Source: Scheffersomyces stipitis CBS 6054 (Eukaryota; Ascomycota; Pichiomycetes; Serinales; Debaryomycetaceae). Taken from it: DNA of 64,000 nt. Position 1 is the stretch's first letter. Each line of letters opens with the position of its first letter. Shown here piece by piece: positions 1-9,617 of the stretch. The stretch is taken from NCBI RefSeq assembly GCF_000209165.1, contig NC_009044.1:1736001-1800000 (forward strand), given 5' to 3'. The position numbers and the translations under genes were made by a program. The notes below the pieces were generated by a model, which did not search any database, was not told where the DNA came from, and saw nothing but the letters and a program-made list of their open reading frames with translations.

Positions 1-1
1 G

Positions 2-3000
2 GAACGGAAACAGATGGAGAACTTGGGTCTTGTAGATGCTGAGAATATCAGTAAGGACTTGAACGACGCCATTTCGTTCCAAGGATCTTGTTTGGACATG
101 TGTCCTGTCTTTGAGAGAGTCAGAAGATCATTGGAAAACAACGTGAAGGCATTAGAAAAAGATCCAGCTACCGGGAAGATCTCCAGACAAAGAGCTGTGA
201 AAGCATTTTCCAGACCAGCTGCTGGCCAACCTCCTCCATTACCGTCGGAAGTGCGTCCCCCAAGTGTGCTCGTGCAATCTTTAGATTACCTTGTGGACAC
301 CGTAGTTGATATGCTCCCAGAAGCACATTCGTTTATCTGGGATAGAACCAGATCCATTCGTCAGGATTTCACGTACCAGAACTCCTTTGGTCCTGAAGCC
401 ATAGATTGTAATGAGCGGATTGTCAGAATCCATTTGCTCTGTTTTCATGTCATGGCCGGCAGCGAAGTTGAATTCTCGCAACAACAGGAGTTGGAGCAGT
501 TCAACAAGGCATTACAGACATTAATTGAAATCTACCAAGATGTACGAAATCACGGGGGTGCAGCACCAAACGAAGCTGAATTCAGAGCATATCATTTACT
601 TAGTCACATCAGAGACCCGGAGTTGGAAAGAGAAATACAGAAGCTACCACCAGATATATTTCAGGATTCTCGTGTGCAACTTGCATTACAGTTCAGAAGC
701 ATTATATCTCAAAACAATGTCGTTGAACGAGGTGTTACTGTTTCAGCTGGAGCTGTCAACTTGTTTGTAGAGTTCTTCAGAAAGGTTTACAGCAGCCAAA
801 CTCCTTTCTTGATGTCGTGTCTTCTCGAGATTCATTTCAGTGAGATTCGCTTTTACGCTTTAAAGGCAATGGCAAGAAGTTATCACACAAAGGGTAAGGC
901 TTATTCCGGTCAAGTATTGACTAACATGTTGGGTTTTGATACACTTGAAAAATTGGTCAAATTTGTAACCTACTACGAAATTGATACCTTTCAGGATGGT
1001 CAGGATATCTTGGTCGATTTGTTCAATAAAGAGAAGCTTGAATCAAAGTATAAATTAAACTCGATTACTGAAAAACCTAGACAGCTGCCAGTGTACTCAC
1101 CACAATTGGATGTGAAAATCCCTGGCTCTTACAAGCAGATAATTAACAGTGGAAAACCAAATGGAAATTTAGCGTTAAACCATCAGAAAATTGATGCACC
1201 AGTATTATCAAAACCAGAATCTGCATTTACACAACCATTCTCAATACCTTCATTCGCCGCATCCAAGTCAACTTCGACCGCTATACATCCTTTACAAACA
1301 TCGACATCTATATTTGGTAATCAGTCTCAACCGACAAATAACCCTTCATTCCAGTCAAAGGACACATCATTTAAAACATCTTCTAGTAAAGCCCCAGCTT
1401 CTTTGTCTTCAGATATCCAGAGCCAGAATATCCACAAGAGGGGGCAGGAACCTTTATTGGCTCCTAATTTTGCCAAAAGTGCATCTGCTACTGTTTCCAA
1501 TAAGTCTCCACAGTTCAATTTGGGAAACCCATCGTTAAAGTTGAAAAACGATAGTTCAGCTATCTCATTTACTCCACCAATTAAGTCATCAAAACCGGTT
1601 ATTAACATCACCAAACCCACTTCCGTAAAGTATGAAGCTGAGGAGCCTCCTTTTGTTAAGTCGGTACCGGCAATAATTGAGACGCCAATAATTAAGAAAC
1701 CCACGGTAGTTCTTAGGAAGTTGTCAAGTTTACCCCAATATCCAGAGGCAGTGAAACAGATATTTGACAGCATTCTTCAGGGAACCATTGATCACGAGTT
1801 GAGTGCACTTCTTCCCCAGTTGATAAAACGTCAGAATCGTCATCAAGAACACAAACAGATCATAGGTTCACTTAGTGAAGAGTTATATGATGCATTCATT
1901 TCTGAAATTGTTTATCAAACTACATTAGAGTCACGAGCAGTTGAGTTCTACAATCACAACTTGAAGTTGAGATACATCGAGAAGGTTATTGCTGTGGGTA
2001 TAGCTGCTCATAAAAAGAGTGAATTAAAGAGAAACAAACTAGCTGAATTAAACTCCATCTCTTTCAAGGTACCTGTTCATAAGAGGAAGATATCCACGCA
2101 TGATGGAAATGATTCGAGAATCGTCAAGAGAAGAATTGCTTCTCGAGATATTAGCTCTTCTTCAGTAGTTCAAACACAAAGATTGGTTCATGAATTGTGG
2201 TTGCCTCTTGATTATGACAAGTTTATTGGACAGTGTTGTTCAAACATCAAGATTGACATTGAGAGTGAGAGTATTCAAGTCAAATTCTTGTTGATTGTTG
2301 AGAATTGGGGTTCCCAGTATTCCAAATGGCTCAACACCAAGATGGAACTTAATTCCAATCCTCAGAGACAGGTATATGAGAAAACGGTGAAGAATGACAA
2401 GTTAACCATAGATATATTGAGTCTTCCGCCGACGAACTACTTGAACAAAGAGTTTTTCTCTAACACTTCATTCTTGCTTTTTGAGTGTGGACTCACGACT
2501 TCGGCAACAATTCCAATTACAGCAAAGCTTGAGCGCGATAGATCTGTTTTAGATAAGATTGTGTCCTTGGTCGACAAGTTCAGTTTGTACAAGGTACAGA
2601 TTTTAATTCTTTTCTGGGATGCCTCTGGATCGTTGATTTCAAAAGAGGAAGTGAAACAAAGGTTGTCTATTGCCGAATTTGAGGGAAAGGATAATGTTAA
2701 AGGCATTATTTTGTGCGATATGACAGTTCAAGATAGTAACATTGGAGAGGTGTTCAACGGAGGCTTTGTCAAACTTTCCAATTCATTTAACGGAGAATTA
2801 ACTAGAAGAGGTTCCAAGAAGAAGGCTCAAATTCGTAAAGTTCGGGATAAAAATAGACAGTTGGAAGCATCCGAATTTTCTTCCAAGGAACCTAGCCCAT
2901 CGGATGTCTTGCAATTAAAGGAGTCTCGCATGTTGGAAAAAGCTAAAGGGGTCAGAAAGTATGACTATCTACAAAGTCATGTGCGAAATAATACCTCAAT

Positions 3001-3346
3001 CGCCAACTTGTCAGCAACTAACATTTCTGCCAATACAAGTTTGCTTACTAGAATGAATAACAAGTCGTATTTATCGAACCTCACGTTCCAGAATCGAAAC
3101 CAAAACTCGACATTTTTGAATATCAATACCTCAACAGCAAATAATTCTTTGGCCAATGAGACTACCTTGAACAATGTTTCCATATTGGCTGGATTTGGCA
3201 ATGGTGTAGTAGAAGAAAGCACCCTAGACAATTCTCCTTCAAACAAGAAGTTTGCTGTGCCGGATAACAAAACAGTTCCCAAGAAGATCCAACAGTTGCG
3301 GGATCTCACGGCCGGAATCAGGTCCAAGTATAGCAGAAAGCCGTGA
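2..3346 (+). CDS. SAC3: SAC3, TREX-2 mRNA export scaffold (5' partial)
   Basis: This is the Sac3/GANP scaffold of TREX-2, which couples transcription to mRNA export at the nuclear pore. The family signature around FQGSCLDMCPVFER lies about 20 residues after the first visible Met (position 14), followed by the helical GANP/SAC3 domain to about residue 300. A low-complexity Ser/Thr/Lys linker follows. Around residues 570-650 is a helix starting near LPQYPEAVKQIF that fits the Cdc31/Sus1-binding CID region. The frame is open upstream of position 14 to the window edge (E-R-K-Q precede the Met). Known Sac3 proteins have FG-type sequence before this point, so the true start is almost certainly outside the window. 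Visible length is about 1,110 residues. CUG codons should be read as Ser. Confidence 0.93.
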   Translation, partial: ERKQMENLGLVDAENISKDLNDAISFQGSCLDMCPVFERVRRSLENNVKALEKDPATGKISRQRAVKAFSRPAAGQPPPLPSEVRPPSVLVQSLDYLVDTVVDMLPEAHSFIWDRTRSIRQDFTYQNSFGPEAIDCNERIVRIHLLCFHVMAGSEVEFSQQQELEQFNKALQTLIEIYQDVRNHGGAAPNEAEFRAYHLLSHIRDPELEREIQKLPPDIFQDSRVQLALQFRSIISQNNVVERGVTVSAGAVNLFVEFFRKVYSSQTPFLMSCLLEIHFSEIRFYALKAMARSYHTKGKAYSGQVLTNMLGFDTLEKLVKFVTYYEIDTFQDGQDILVDLFNKEKLESKYKLNSITEKPRQLPVYSPQLDVKIPGSYKQIINSGKPNGNLALNHQKIDAPVLSKPESAFTQPFSIPSFAASKSTSTAIHPLQTSTSIFGNQSQPTNNPSFQSKDTSFKTSSSKAPASLSSDIQSQNIHKRGQEPLLAPNFAKSASATVSNKSPQFNLGNPSLKLKNDSSAISFTPPIKSSKPVINITKPTSVKYEAEEPPFVKSVPAIIETPIIKKPTVVLRKLSSLPQYPEAVKQIFDSILQGTIDHELSALLPQLIKRQNRHQEHKQIIGSLSEELYDAFISEIVYQTTLESRAVEFYNHNLKLRYIEKVIAVGIAAHKKSELKRNKLAELNSISFKVPVHKRKISTHDGNDSRIVKRRIASRDISSSSVVQTQRLVHELWLPLDYDKFIGQCCSNIKIDIESESIQVKFLLIVENWGSQYSKWLNTKMELNSNPQRQVYEKTVKNDKLTIDILSLPPTNYLNKEFFSNTSFLLFECGLTTSATIPITAKLERDRSVLDKIVSLVDKFSLYKVQILILFWDASGSLISKEEVKQRLSIAEFEGKDNVKGIILCDMTVQDSNIGEVFNGGFVKLSNSFNGELTRRGSKKKAQIRKVRDKNRQLEASEFSSKEPSPSDVLQLKESRMLEKAKGVRKYDYLQSHVRNNTSIANLSATNISANTSLLTRMNNKSYLSNLTFQNRNQNSTFLNINTSTANNSLANETTLNNVSILAGFGNGVVEESTLDNSPSNKKFAVPDNKTVPKKIQQLRDLTAGIRSKYSRKP

Positions 3347-3700
3347 GACCGCTCGAACATTTTGTATTATAGGTCAATGACCACCCTGCATTCGTGTAGC
3401 ATATAGCATAATAAATGTATACTAGATAAAAAAGATTCATATATAAGCTTTTTTTACCTCTGTTTTTCTTTCTTTGTTTTGCCACCGGGTTGCTCCACTC
3501 TATCTTCTGCTTTCTGTGTATTATCCTCTATTTCTTTCTAATCTAGTTTTCTGTTACGCTTTTTGCACCCATTACCGTTCGGAAGTTCATTTTTCATTCC
3601 TGCACGCACTGCCACGACAAACAGTTGAAAACACCTGGAATCAAAAGGAGGGACAGATTGTTTCTTTATCAGCATCCTCATTCCGACAGCAGCCGACACC
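3347..3700. other. SAC3-ENT3 intergenic spacer
   Basis: This 354-bp spacer holds the 3' UTR of SAC3 and the promoter of ENT3. It is AT-rich with poly-T tracts around 3450-3480. I see no gene or clear factor site. Confidence 0.6.
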
Positions 3701-5340
3701 ATGGATCTCTTGCAAAACGCAGCTAAGAACATCAGTCTCTATGAGGTCAAGGCTTATGTGCGTAAAGCACAGAACGGTAAGTTCAGAGAGAGGAAGAAAG
3801 TGATATCCTAGAATGATATGTTCTTGAGTAGAATCACTGATGAAGACGATGAGAGTGTGATTGAAATAGAAATGTGAATTATGAATGTGAAATATCTGAG
3901 AAATTTATGAGCAATATGATAGCTGTTGAATTGTGAGATGATTGGAGTGAAGAATGGAACCATTGATGTCAGTTACCATTCTATTCACATTTCATATTTT
4001 CCTGTCTCACTCATTGTCCTTAGCAATCTGCTATCACATTTACCTGGTCATTACTAACTATTCCAGTGGCTATGAACCTCACAGAAATGGAAGCAAAAGT
4101 CAGAGAAGCTACCAACAACGAACCCTGGGGAGCCCCTACAACGCTCATGGCCCAGATCGCAGCTGGTACTTACAATTACCGGGAAAGAGAGGAGATCATC
4201 GGGTTTATCTTCCGTCGTTTCACAGAGAAGGCTGCCAACGAATGGAGGCAGATATACAAGTCTTTGCAATTGCTTGATTACTTGATCAAGAATGGGTCTG
4301 AACGGTTGATTGATGACGTTAGAGCTAACTTGTCGTTGATCCAGATGCTCAAGTCGTTCCACTACATCGACTCCAAGGGACGTGACCAGGGTATCAATGT
4401 CCGCAACAGAGCCAAAAACTTGATTGGTTTATTGAATGATGACGCTTTGATTCGTACTGAAAGAAAGAAATCGAGAGCGAACTCCAAGAAGTTTGGTGGA
4501 GTTTCGTCTGCTGCCTTTGGTGGAGCTTCGTCCATCACCACCGGCTCTGGTTATGATGACGATGAATTCACTAGCCGAGTGTACGGTGATGGAGGTGTAT
4601 ATGGAGAAAGATACGATGATCCTGCTGGTGCCTATAGTAATGGTCAAAGTGGCTCTAATAACGACAACTTTGAAGAGTATAACGTGGAGGCTCCTTCTGG
4701 AACAAGCAAGCCTACCACGGGCTCTTCTAGAGTCAATGCAAAAGCTTCAAAGCCCCAGCCTAAGCAGCCAGCACATGATTTGTTGGGAGACGATTTTGGC
4801 TCGTTTGAAAAGGAAACTCCTGCCATTCCAGCCCAGGATGAAGACGATGATGACGACTTTGACGATTTCCAAGCTGCTCCTTCCCAGCCTCAAAAACAGA
4901 CTCTTTCTAACAATTTAGCTAGCTTGTATCAGACTTCTACTCCGCAGCAGCAGTTTTTTGGTCAACAACAGCAACCCCAACAACAATCCCAGCAGAATTT
5001 CTTTTCTGCAGCAGTGCCTGCTTCCCCTCAGCAAGGTCAAAGAGTCTCTTCATTCTCTTCTGGTCCAAATTACAACGTCAATACATCGGCCCCTATTAGC
5101 TCTGGTCCCGCTAAGTCTTCAGCCTCTAACGATGCGTTCTCGTCTTTGTTCTCTACGGCTAAGACTAAGACAAAGACATCTACTCCAGTCTCGTCTACAA
5201 ATAAAGCTACTACTGACGATCTATTTGGCTCCTTCAGCGCCAACACATCCTCCCAGCAGACCAACGGAAATAGCACCACCAGCAGCAATGTCAATAACAA
5301 TAAAACTGCCAGTGGAGAAATCGACTTGCTCAGCTTTTAG
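3701..5340 (+). CDS. ENT3: ENT3-type epsin (clathrin adaptor), one intron
   Basis: Epsin-like adaptor for trans-Golgi/endosome traffic. Exon 1 (3701-3776) encodes an N-terminus containing NISLYEVKAYVRKAQN. Exon 2 (4067-5340) continues with the ENTH domain (EMEAKVREATNNEPWG, later RREEIIGF-like and RRFTEKAANEWRQIY blocks) to about residue 155. The junction codon (G+TG) gives Val, matching the QNV join of Ent3 proteins. The spliced product is 449 residues. The C-terminal half is Gln/Ser-rich with acidic-Phe motifs (DDFGSFE near 265, DDFDDFQ near 290, DDLFGSF near 410) and ends in DLLSF, fitting gamma-ear/AP-1 and clathrin binding. The ENTH sequence is of the Ent3 type rather than Ent1/2. A second ORF reading inside exon 2 is only a shadow. 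Confidence 0.92.
3777..4066 (+). other. ENT3: Spliceosomal intron of ENT3
   Basis: 290-bp intron: GTAAGT donor at 3777, perfect TACTAAC branch point at 4052-4058, CAG acceptor ending at 4066. Splicing is required to join the ENTH N-terminus to the rest of the protein. Confidence 0.9.
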
Positions 5341-5663
5341 AGAACTTCTACTTTTCTTCTTCCGCTACTCCATACATTTACTTAGTCTCACAGGACCGAT
5401 TATGTAACTTTTTTGGTATCTCGTTCATGTTTTTTATAATACCATTCTAGATAAAAACTTCTGTAGATAGCTTCTCATATTTTTATAGGTTTCTTGAAAA
5501 GTCTACCTATATAGTCAAGGCTATTGTCCGGAACATTTCCACTTTTCCATATTTTCACGTGACCAAAGATCCCCGGATTTGCCAAATTTTTCAGATCTCG
5601 ATGAACTATTCCTAGATCTATTCTTTTCCCTGGAATCTCCAAGTCTGCTATATATTCGTTAAA
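5341..5663 (+). promoter_or_regulatory. Promoter of mitochondrial cyclophilin with CACGTG box
   Basis: This 323-bp spacer contains TCACGTGA-like sequence with core CACGTG at 5556-5561, about 100 bp upstream of the cyclophilin ATG. CACGTG is the known Cbf1 site. Binding here is inferred. Confidence 0.5.
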
Positions 5664-6227
5664 ATGCTCAGATCTGTCGTTGCAACCAAGCCTGTTACAT
5701 CTGGCTTCAGATTTTTCTCATCGTCTGCCAAGGCTATGGGAACCAAGGTCTACTTTAAGACATCCATCAATGGAGTTCCACAAGAGCCAATCAAGTTCGA
5801 GTTGTATGACGACGTTGTGCCAAAAACCGCAGAAAACTTCAGGGCTTTGTGTACTGGTGAAAAGGGATTTGGGTACGCTAAGTCAATTTTCCACAGAGTC
5901 ATTCCCGGATTCATGTTGCAAGGTGGTGACATTGAGTTTGGCAACGGATACGGAGGAAAATCCATCTACGGAAAGAAGTTCCCAGACGAAAACTTTGTAT
6001 ACACCCATGACAAGCCAGGGTTGCTCTCTATGGCCAATTCTGGTCCCAACACCAACGGTTCGCAGTTTTTCATTACTACTGTGCCATGTGACTGGTTAAA
6101 TGGAAGACATACTGTTTTTGGTGAAGTCATTGAAGGTTACGATGTGGTCAAGACTATTGAACGTCACGGTAGTGGTAGTGGCCGTGTTTCAGCTAGAATC
6201 GTCATTGAAGAGTGTGGAGAGTTATAG
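5664..6227 (+). CDS. CPR3: Cyclophilin-type peptidyl-prolyl isomerase, probably mitochondrial (CPR3-like)
   Basis: 187-residue cyclophilin. The core contains the family blocks [21 protein letters not shown] and [12 protein letters not shown], giving cis-trans isomerisation of X-Pro bonds and cyclosporin binding. The first 24 residues are basic and Ser-rich without acidic residues (LRSVVATK...RFFSSSAKA), a typical mitochondrial presequence. A second in-frame Met at residue 25 (MGTKVYF) begins exactly where cytosolic cyclophilins begin, so alternative initiation could give a cytosolic form. The segment after QGGD reads [11 protein letters not shown] rather than the usual FTNGNGTGGKS, a mild oddity. 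No intron is seen. Confidence 0.9.
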   Translation: MLRSVVATKPVTSGFRFFSSSAKAMGTKVYFKTSINGVPQEPIKFELYDDVVPKTAENFRALCTGEKGFGYAKSIFHRVIPGFMLQGGDIEFGNGYGGKSIYGKKFPDENFVYTHDKPGLLSMANSGPNTNGSQFFITTVPCDWLNGRHTVFGEVIEGYDVVKTIERHGSGSGRVSARIVIEECGEL

Positions 6228-6372
6228 AAAAATACATTACGTATGAACTTTGTATTGAATGCTATCTTATCTAAAAGAAATTGTATATAGTCGTGAGACA
6301 ATATAGAGTTTGTGATTTCTCATTACACTATGAATGAAGTATAATAAACATGACGATGAACGGTTGCTTTAC

Positions 6373-7125
6373 CTAGATCTTGATGAAGCGGTTCTTCTCT
6401 TCCTTGGGAAGCAAGTCGGCTGGCAACTTCTTCTTCAATTGAGCCAACTTGTCGTAGTCTCCAGCCAAGATTCTGGCTACGACCAAATCATCTCTGTCGG
6501 CGATTTCTCTCTGAGATTTTCCTTCATTCGATAAGAACTCCTTAGCCTTGTCGGTATCACCGTGGAAGTACTCTTCCATGGCTCTTAATCTCAATTCCTT
6601 TTCAGCCCATTCTGGTCCCTCGTTTTCTCTCTTCTTCATTTGTGCTGTGTACTTGGAGTAGGCAACGTATGCAAAAATAGGCAACACCAAGTAGAAGTAA
6701 GGGAATTCCCAGCCCTCAGCCTTCTCAGTCTCGCGGATGATCTTCCACTTCAACTCGCCTGTGGTCTCGTCCTTGTAGGGAATCTTGTCGATAATTTTTC
6801 CGGCATCTTTGGTGACAAATTGGAAGTTGGCCAAGTCTTGGGAATTGTCCTTAAACAAATCCAACTGGTCCTTAGGGATTCCCGGTAATATGAAGTTCCA
6901 TTCGGAGTGGTTTCTCTGGTAGTACAAGTTCTGCAACTCTGCAATGGTCTTGAATTCAGCATCCGAGGGAACTCGTGGGGTTCCGTCGGGGTTTGTGTAG
7001 ATCTTGGTCACAGATGATAGAGTGTCCAACTTGCTACGGATATCTTGTTCTAACTGGAAGTTGAACTTGCCAACTTTGTGCTTGAACAAGCCGGCTAAGG
7101 GGAACTTGAATGTGAGCTTCACCAT
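6373..7125 (-). CDS. Conserved fungal protein with one membrane segment, probably mitochondrial
   Basis: 250-residue protein with a basic amphipathic N-terminus (VKLTFKFPLAGLFKHKVGK), a soluble middle part, and one hydrophobic segment near residues 143-160 (PYFYLVLPIFAYVAYSKY). A charged C-terminal region (PEWAEKELRLRAMEEYF onward) follows. The layout suggests a single-span inner-membrane protein. The EGWE...hydrophobic...EWAEKE arrangement recalls, weakly, the ESSS/NDUFB11 accessory subunit of complex I, but I cannot confirm that family. The ATG at 7125 is the first in frame. It faces the cyclophilin gene, tail to tail. Confidence 0.6.
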   Translation of the reverse strand: MVKLTFKFPLAGLFKHKVGKFNFQLEQDIRSKLDTLSSVTKIYTNPDGTPRVPSDAEFKTIAELQNLYYQRNHSEWNFILPGIPKDQLDLFKDNSQDLANFQFVTKDAGKIIDKIPYKDETTGELKWKIIRETEKAEGWEFPYFYLVLPIFAYVAYSKYTAQMKKRENEGPEWAEKELRLRAMEEYFHGDTDKAKEFLSNEGKSQREIADRDDLVVARILAGDYDKLAQLKKKLPADLLPKEEKNRFIKI

Positions 7126-7869
7126 GTTGTTCGTAGCTGCTTTTTTTACGGTCTCCCTAGTGGCTGTATAAATAGCTGTCTTCTAACTTCTACCATCTTT
7201 ATTCGTAATGTATGTTTTCTAAAGTTTCTATTGGATGAAGGAAAAAAATGTCGTGCGCAGCCAATTTTTCAGGTGCAAAATCGTAGGCATGGAGACAGAA
7301 AGATAGCAACTGCTGGATATTGACAGTGGTTTTTGCTCGATGTTTATTGGTTAATGATTATATTGCTCTGTAGACACTCTCTGTCTTTCTCCACTTGTAA
7401 TCTTTCTCCTGAAGTGTCGATGAACATGTTTTATCTCATCTATAGGTACAATAGAAAAAGTACATGATAATAGTCACATGATGTGATGGGAAAGCGAATA
7501 TATGCAGTCCTGGATTTTCCTGGATAAGAGTCCACTCTTTCTTCAAGTTCGAAGGAGAAGTTCACTATATAATTTATATATGAATTGAGTGTCTTTTCTT
7601 GGTGATATCTATACCATTCGTATCTCCTGTTTACTCCTTGGGCTGTAGAATTCTCCCCCTCATTCTACTAATATTGGTGGCCAGTCCATTTTAAATCCAG
7701 AGGACTTTCCTTGAATTCACGAAAATGCAGACCATAGCTTGGTTGCACAATTGGTAATATGCAGAATCTAGTTTAACAGTCTGCTTTCCGATTCCTTGAA
7801 GACTTATCTAAATTCATAATAAAAAACTCTACCTATTAGGAGTCTCGATGGTGTAGTTCCCATGAAAGA
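7126..7869. other. Intergenic spacer, upstream of the copia-derived element
   Basis: This 744-bp AT-rich spacer holds the promoter of the minus-strand gene starting at 7125 and the pre-insertion flank of the retroelement. I see no coding sequence or RNA gene. Confidence 0.5.
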
Positions 7870-7874
7870 CAATC
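7870..7874. repeat. 5-bp target-site duplication, left copy
   Basis: CAATC immediately precedes the TGTTGG start of the left LTR. The same CAATC follows the right LTR end at 9448-9452. A 5-bp duplication is typical of copia/Ty1-type integration. Confidence 0.85.
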
Positions 7875-8305
7875 TGTTGGAAATTGCAATCCAAATGTCG
7901 TAATAATGTCGCTGTGGCACGACATTAATCCTACATTGTACCCCAGTAACGCCAGAAACGGTTTCATGGAGTTGCTAAGGTAGCCATGCGATGTAACTGT
8001 GATGGTTGGTCCGACTAGAGGTGAATATAGACGTATATTTCAGCTTTAGTGGATCCCATTGGACAGTTGGATTTCCGTGAAAATTTTTCACGATGGAATC
8101 TCGCTATGCGAGATTTCGTATAAATATTGAACGAATAACAGCCTCTAAGAATCCTAGAAGCTTTCTTAGAATTGAGTAGAATCTGAATGATTGTTATAGC
8201 CATTAATATAAGGACATCCAGTAAACCAGGATTATCCCAATAAGTCTTGATTATATAAGCACAACTTCCTTAGTGAGTTCATATACAGTACTACCGAGCC
8301 GAACA
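7875..8305 (+). repeat. Left LTR of the copia-type element
   Basis: 431 bp, TGTT...AACA termini. Its last 132 bp (8174-8305) are repeated at 9316-9447. Confidence 0.85.
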
Positions 8306-8327
8306 GATTAGAAGTCAAAAGTTAGCG
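8306..8327 (+). other. Primer-binding site complementary to tRNA-Arg(UCU) anticodon arm
   Basis: Starts directly after the left LTR with GATTAGAAGTCAAA. Its complement contains TTTGA-CTTCTAA-TC: a 5-bp anticodon stem strand, a perfect 7-nt loop with anticodon TCT, and the first two bases of the 3' stem. This is the geometry of a half-tRNA primer cleaved inside the anticodon stem, as known for Drosophila copia. Internal tRNA-Arg priming has been described for some Candida copia elements. The match to the actual S. stipitis tRNA is inferred. Confidence 0.7.
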
Positions 8328-8345
8328 TTAAGAAATTACGAAACT

Positions 8346-9341
8346 ATGGCTATCGAGAGTATCATCAATGATCCCAATAATGAGGTTGGCAAATATATTA
8401 AAGACCTAAAAGATGAATTTAAAAAGGAGCTCCTGATTCAGAGCGATAAGTTCAACATATTAATGGATATGATGAAAGCTCAGAACTCCTCTGGCGGACC
8501 TCCCTCCCAGATAAACAAATTGGAGGATCGGTATGAAGCGAAAAAGGAAGCAAAGAAGGATGCTAAATTCGCAGTAATTTGCTTCAAAGATATAGTACCA
8601 CTCACGAGAAATATCGAGGCTATTACAAAATGGGAAGAATCATTCTCGAAACTTTTTCGTAAATACCGTGGCTTGCAAAAAATATGGGATGAAGACCTAG
8701 GAATTGAATCTGAGGACTTCAGTATTAAGAATATTGAATGGAAAGGAGCCGAATTGAAAGTCTTCTTGGACAGATTGTCTAAAGAAATAGTATCCAGAAT
8801 CATAGATGTGAATGAAAATGTATTTACTGAAATGGATGACGTTGATGACGAGACAGACTTACGGTCTGTGTATATGTTCGTCAAAACGTACAAGATGGAG
8901 AACTTACCACATAGAGTCGGACAGGCATTAACCTACTTAAGATACGCAGGGGATTTCAAAACAGAAATCGATAGAGTTGAAGAAGGTCTCCTGCACTCCA
9001 AGAAATGGACTGAAGGCACCACCGAAGAAATCCTTAATTTTATTGGTAAAATGGCATACTATCACGTCATTACAGTTGAGAAATATTTCAAGAACATTGA
9101 GTCGCGTGACAAATACTATCAATCACTTGCTTGGTTTTACCAAGAATACAAGAAGAATGGCAGTATACCAACAATCGACGATGTGCTTCAGCGAATGAAA
9201 GATCAATATCACTACAAGCCCCAAAACTCCACGGACAAAAGAAAAATCGAAGACTTGATCAATGAAAGGATCAAGTACGTCCAGGAGAAAGAACTAGCCA
9301 GAGCCAATGGCAAAAGAGTAGAATCTGAACGATTGTTATAG
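8346..9341 (+). CDS. Retroelement Gag-like protein, C-terminus made by deletion junction
   Basis: 331-residue ORF, charged and helical, lying 40 bp after the left LTR where gag belongs. It has no zinc knuckle (CX2CX4HX4C) and no protease or polymerase motif. The middle part (FKDIVPLTRNIEAITKWEESF onward) has the look of copia-group Gag proteins in yeasts; that assignment rests mainly on its position between LTR and PBS. The last 8 codons and the TAG are supplied by the truncated right LTR, so the natural C-terminus is lost. It could still make a capsid-like protein in trans, which is inference. Confidence 0.7.
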   Translation: MAIESIINDPNNEVGKYIKDLKDEFKKELLIQSDKFNILMDMMKAQNSSGGPPSQINKLEDRYEAKKEAKKDAKFAVICFKDIVPLTRNIEAITKWEESFSKLFRKYRGLQKIWDEDLGIESEDFSIKNIEWKGAELKVFLDRLSKEIVSRIIDVNENVFTEMDDVDDETDLRSVYMFVKTYKMENLPHRVGQALTYLRYAGDFKTEIDRVEEGLLHSKKWTEGTTEEILNFIGKMAYYHVITVEKYFKNIESRDKYYQSLAWFYQEYKKNGSIPTIDDVLQRMKDQYHYKPQNSTDKRKIEDLINERIKYVQEKELARANGKRVESERLL

Positions 9342-9447
9342 CCATTAATATAAGGACATCCAGTAAACCAGGATTATCCCAATAAGTCTTGATTATATAA
9401 GCACGACTTCCTTAGTGAGTTCATATACAGTAATAGCGAGCCGAACA
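9316..9447 (+). repeat. Truncated right LTR
   Basis: The 132 bp correspond to 8174-8305 of the left LTR with 4 mismatches. The first 299 bp of this LTR are missing. It is followed by the CAATC target duplication at 9448-9452. Confidence 0.85.
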
Positions 9448-9617
9448 CAATCTGTCTCGTATATATATTCAATAATTGACTTCCATATTCTTGACGAATG
9501 GACTTTTATAAATCAATACTTCTATATATATCTATGATTTCCAAAGTTACCAACATCAACTTGATGTCCATCTGTATCATTAGTCATTACTCATAAGCTC
9601 TATTCTACTATATTTAT

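Larger units (their letters stand above)
7875..9447 (+). mobile_element. Deleted Ty1/copia-type LTR retrotransposon (gag only)
   Basis: This 1,573-bp element starts TGTTGG and ends GAACA, flanked by perfect 5-bp CAATC duplications. Order: full left LTR (7875-8305), primer-binding site at 8306, gag-like ORF (8346-9341), then only the last 132 bp of the right LTR (9316-9447). Protease, integrase, reverse transcriptase, RNase H, the polypurine tract and the first 299 bp of the right LTR are missing. The deletion joins gag sequence to the LTR interior at GAGTAGAATC. Reverse transcription would have rebuilt two full LTRs, so the deletion most likely happened after integration. The shared 132-bp LTR segment differs at 4 positions between copies. 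Confidence 0.88.

Noticed and set aside
8174..9447. Reading the 132-bp direct repeats as a complete short-LTR element
   Set aside because: The left copy is preceded by 299 bp that begin TGTTGG directly after the CAATC duplication, so the true LTR is 431 bp and the right one is truncated.
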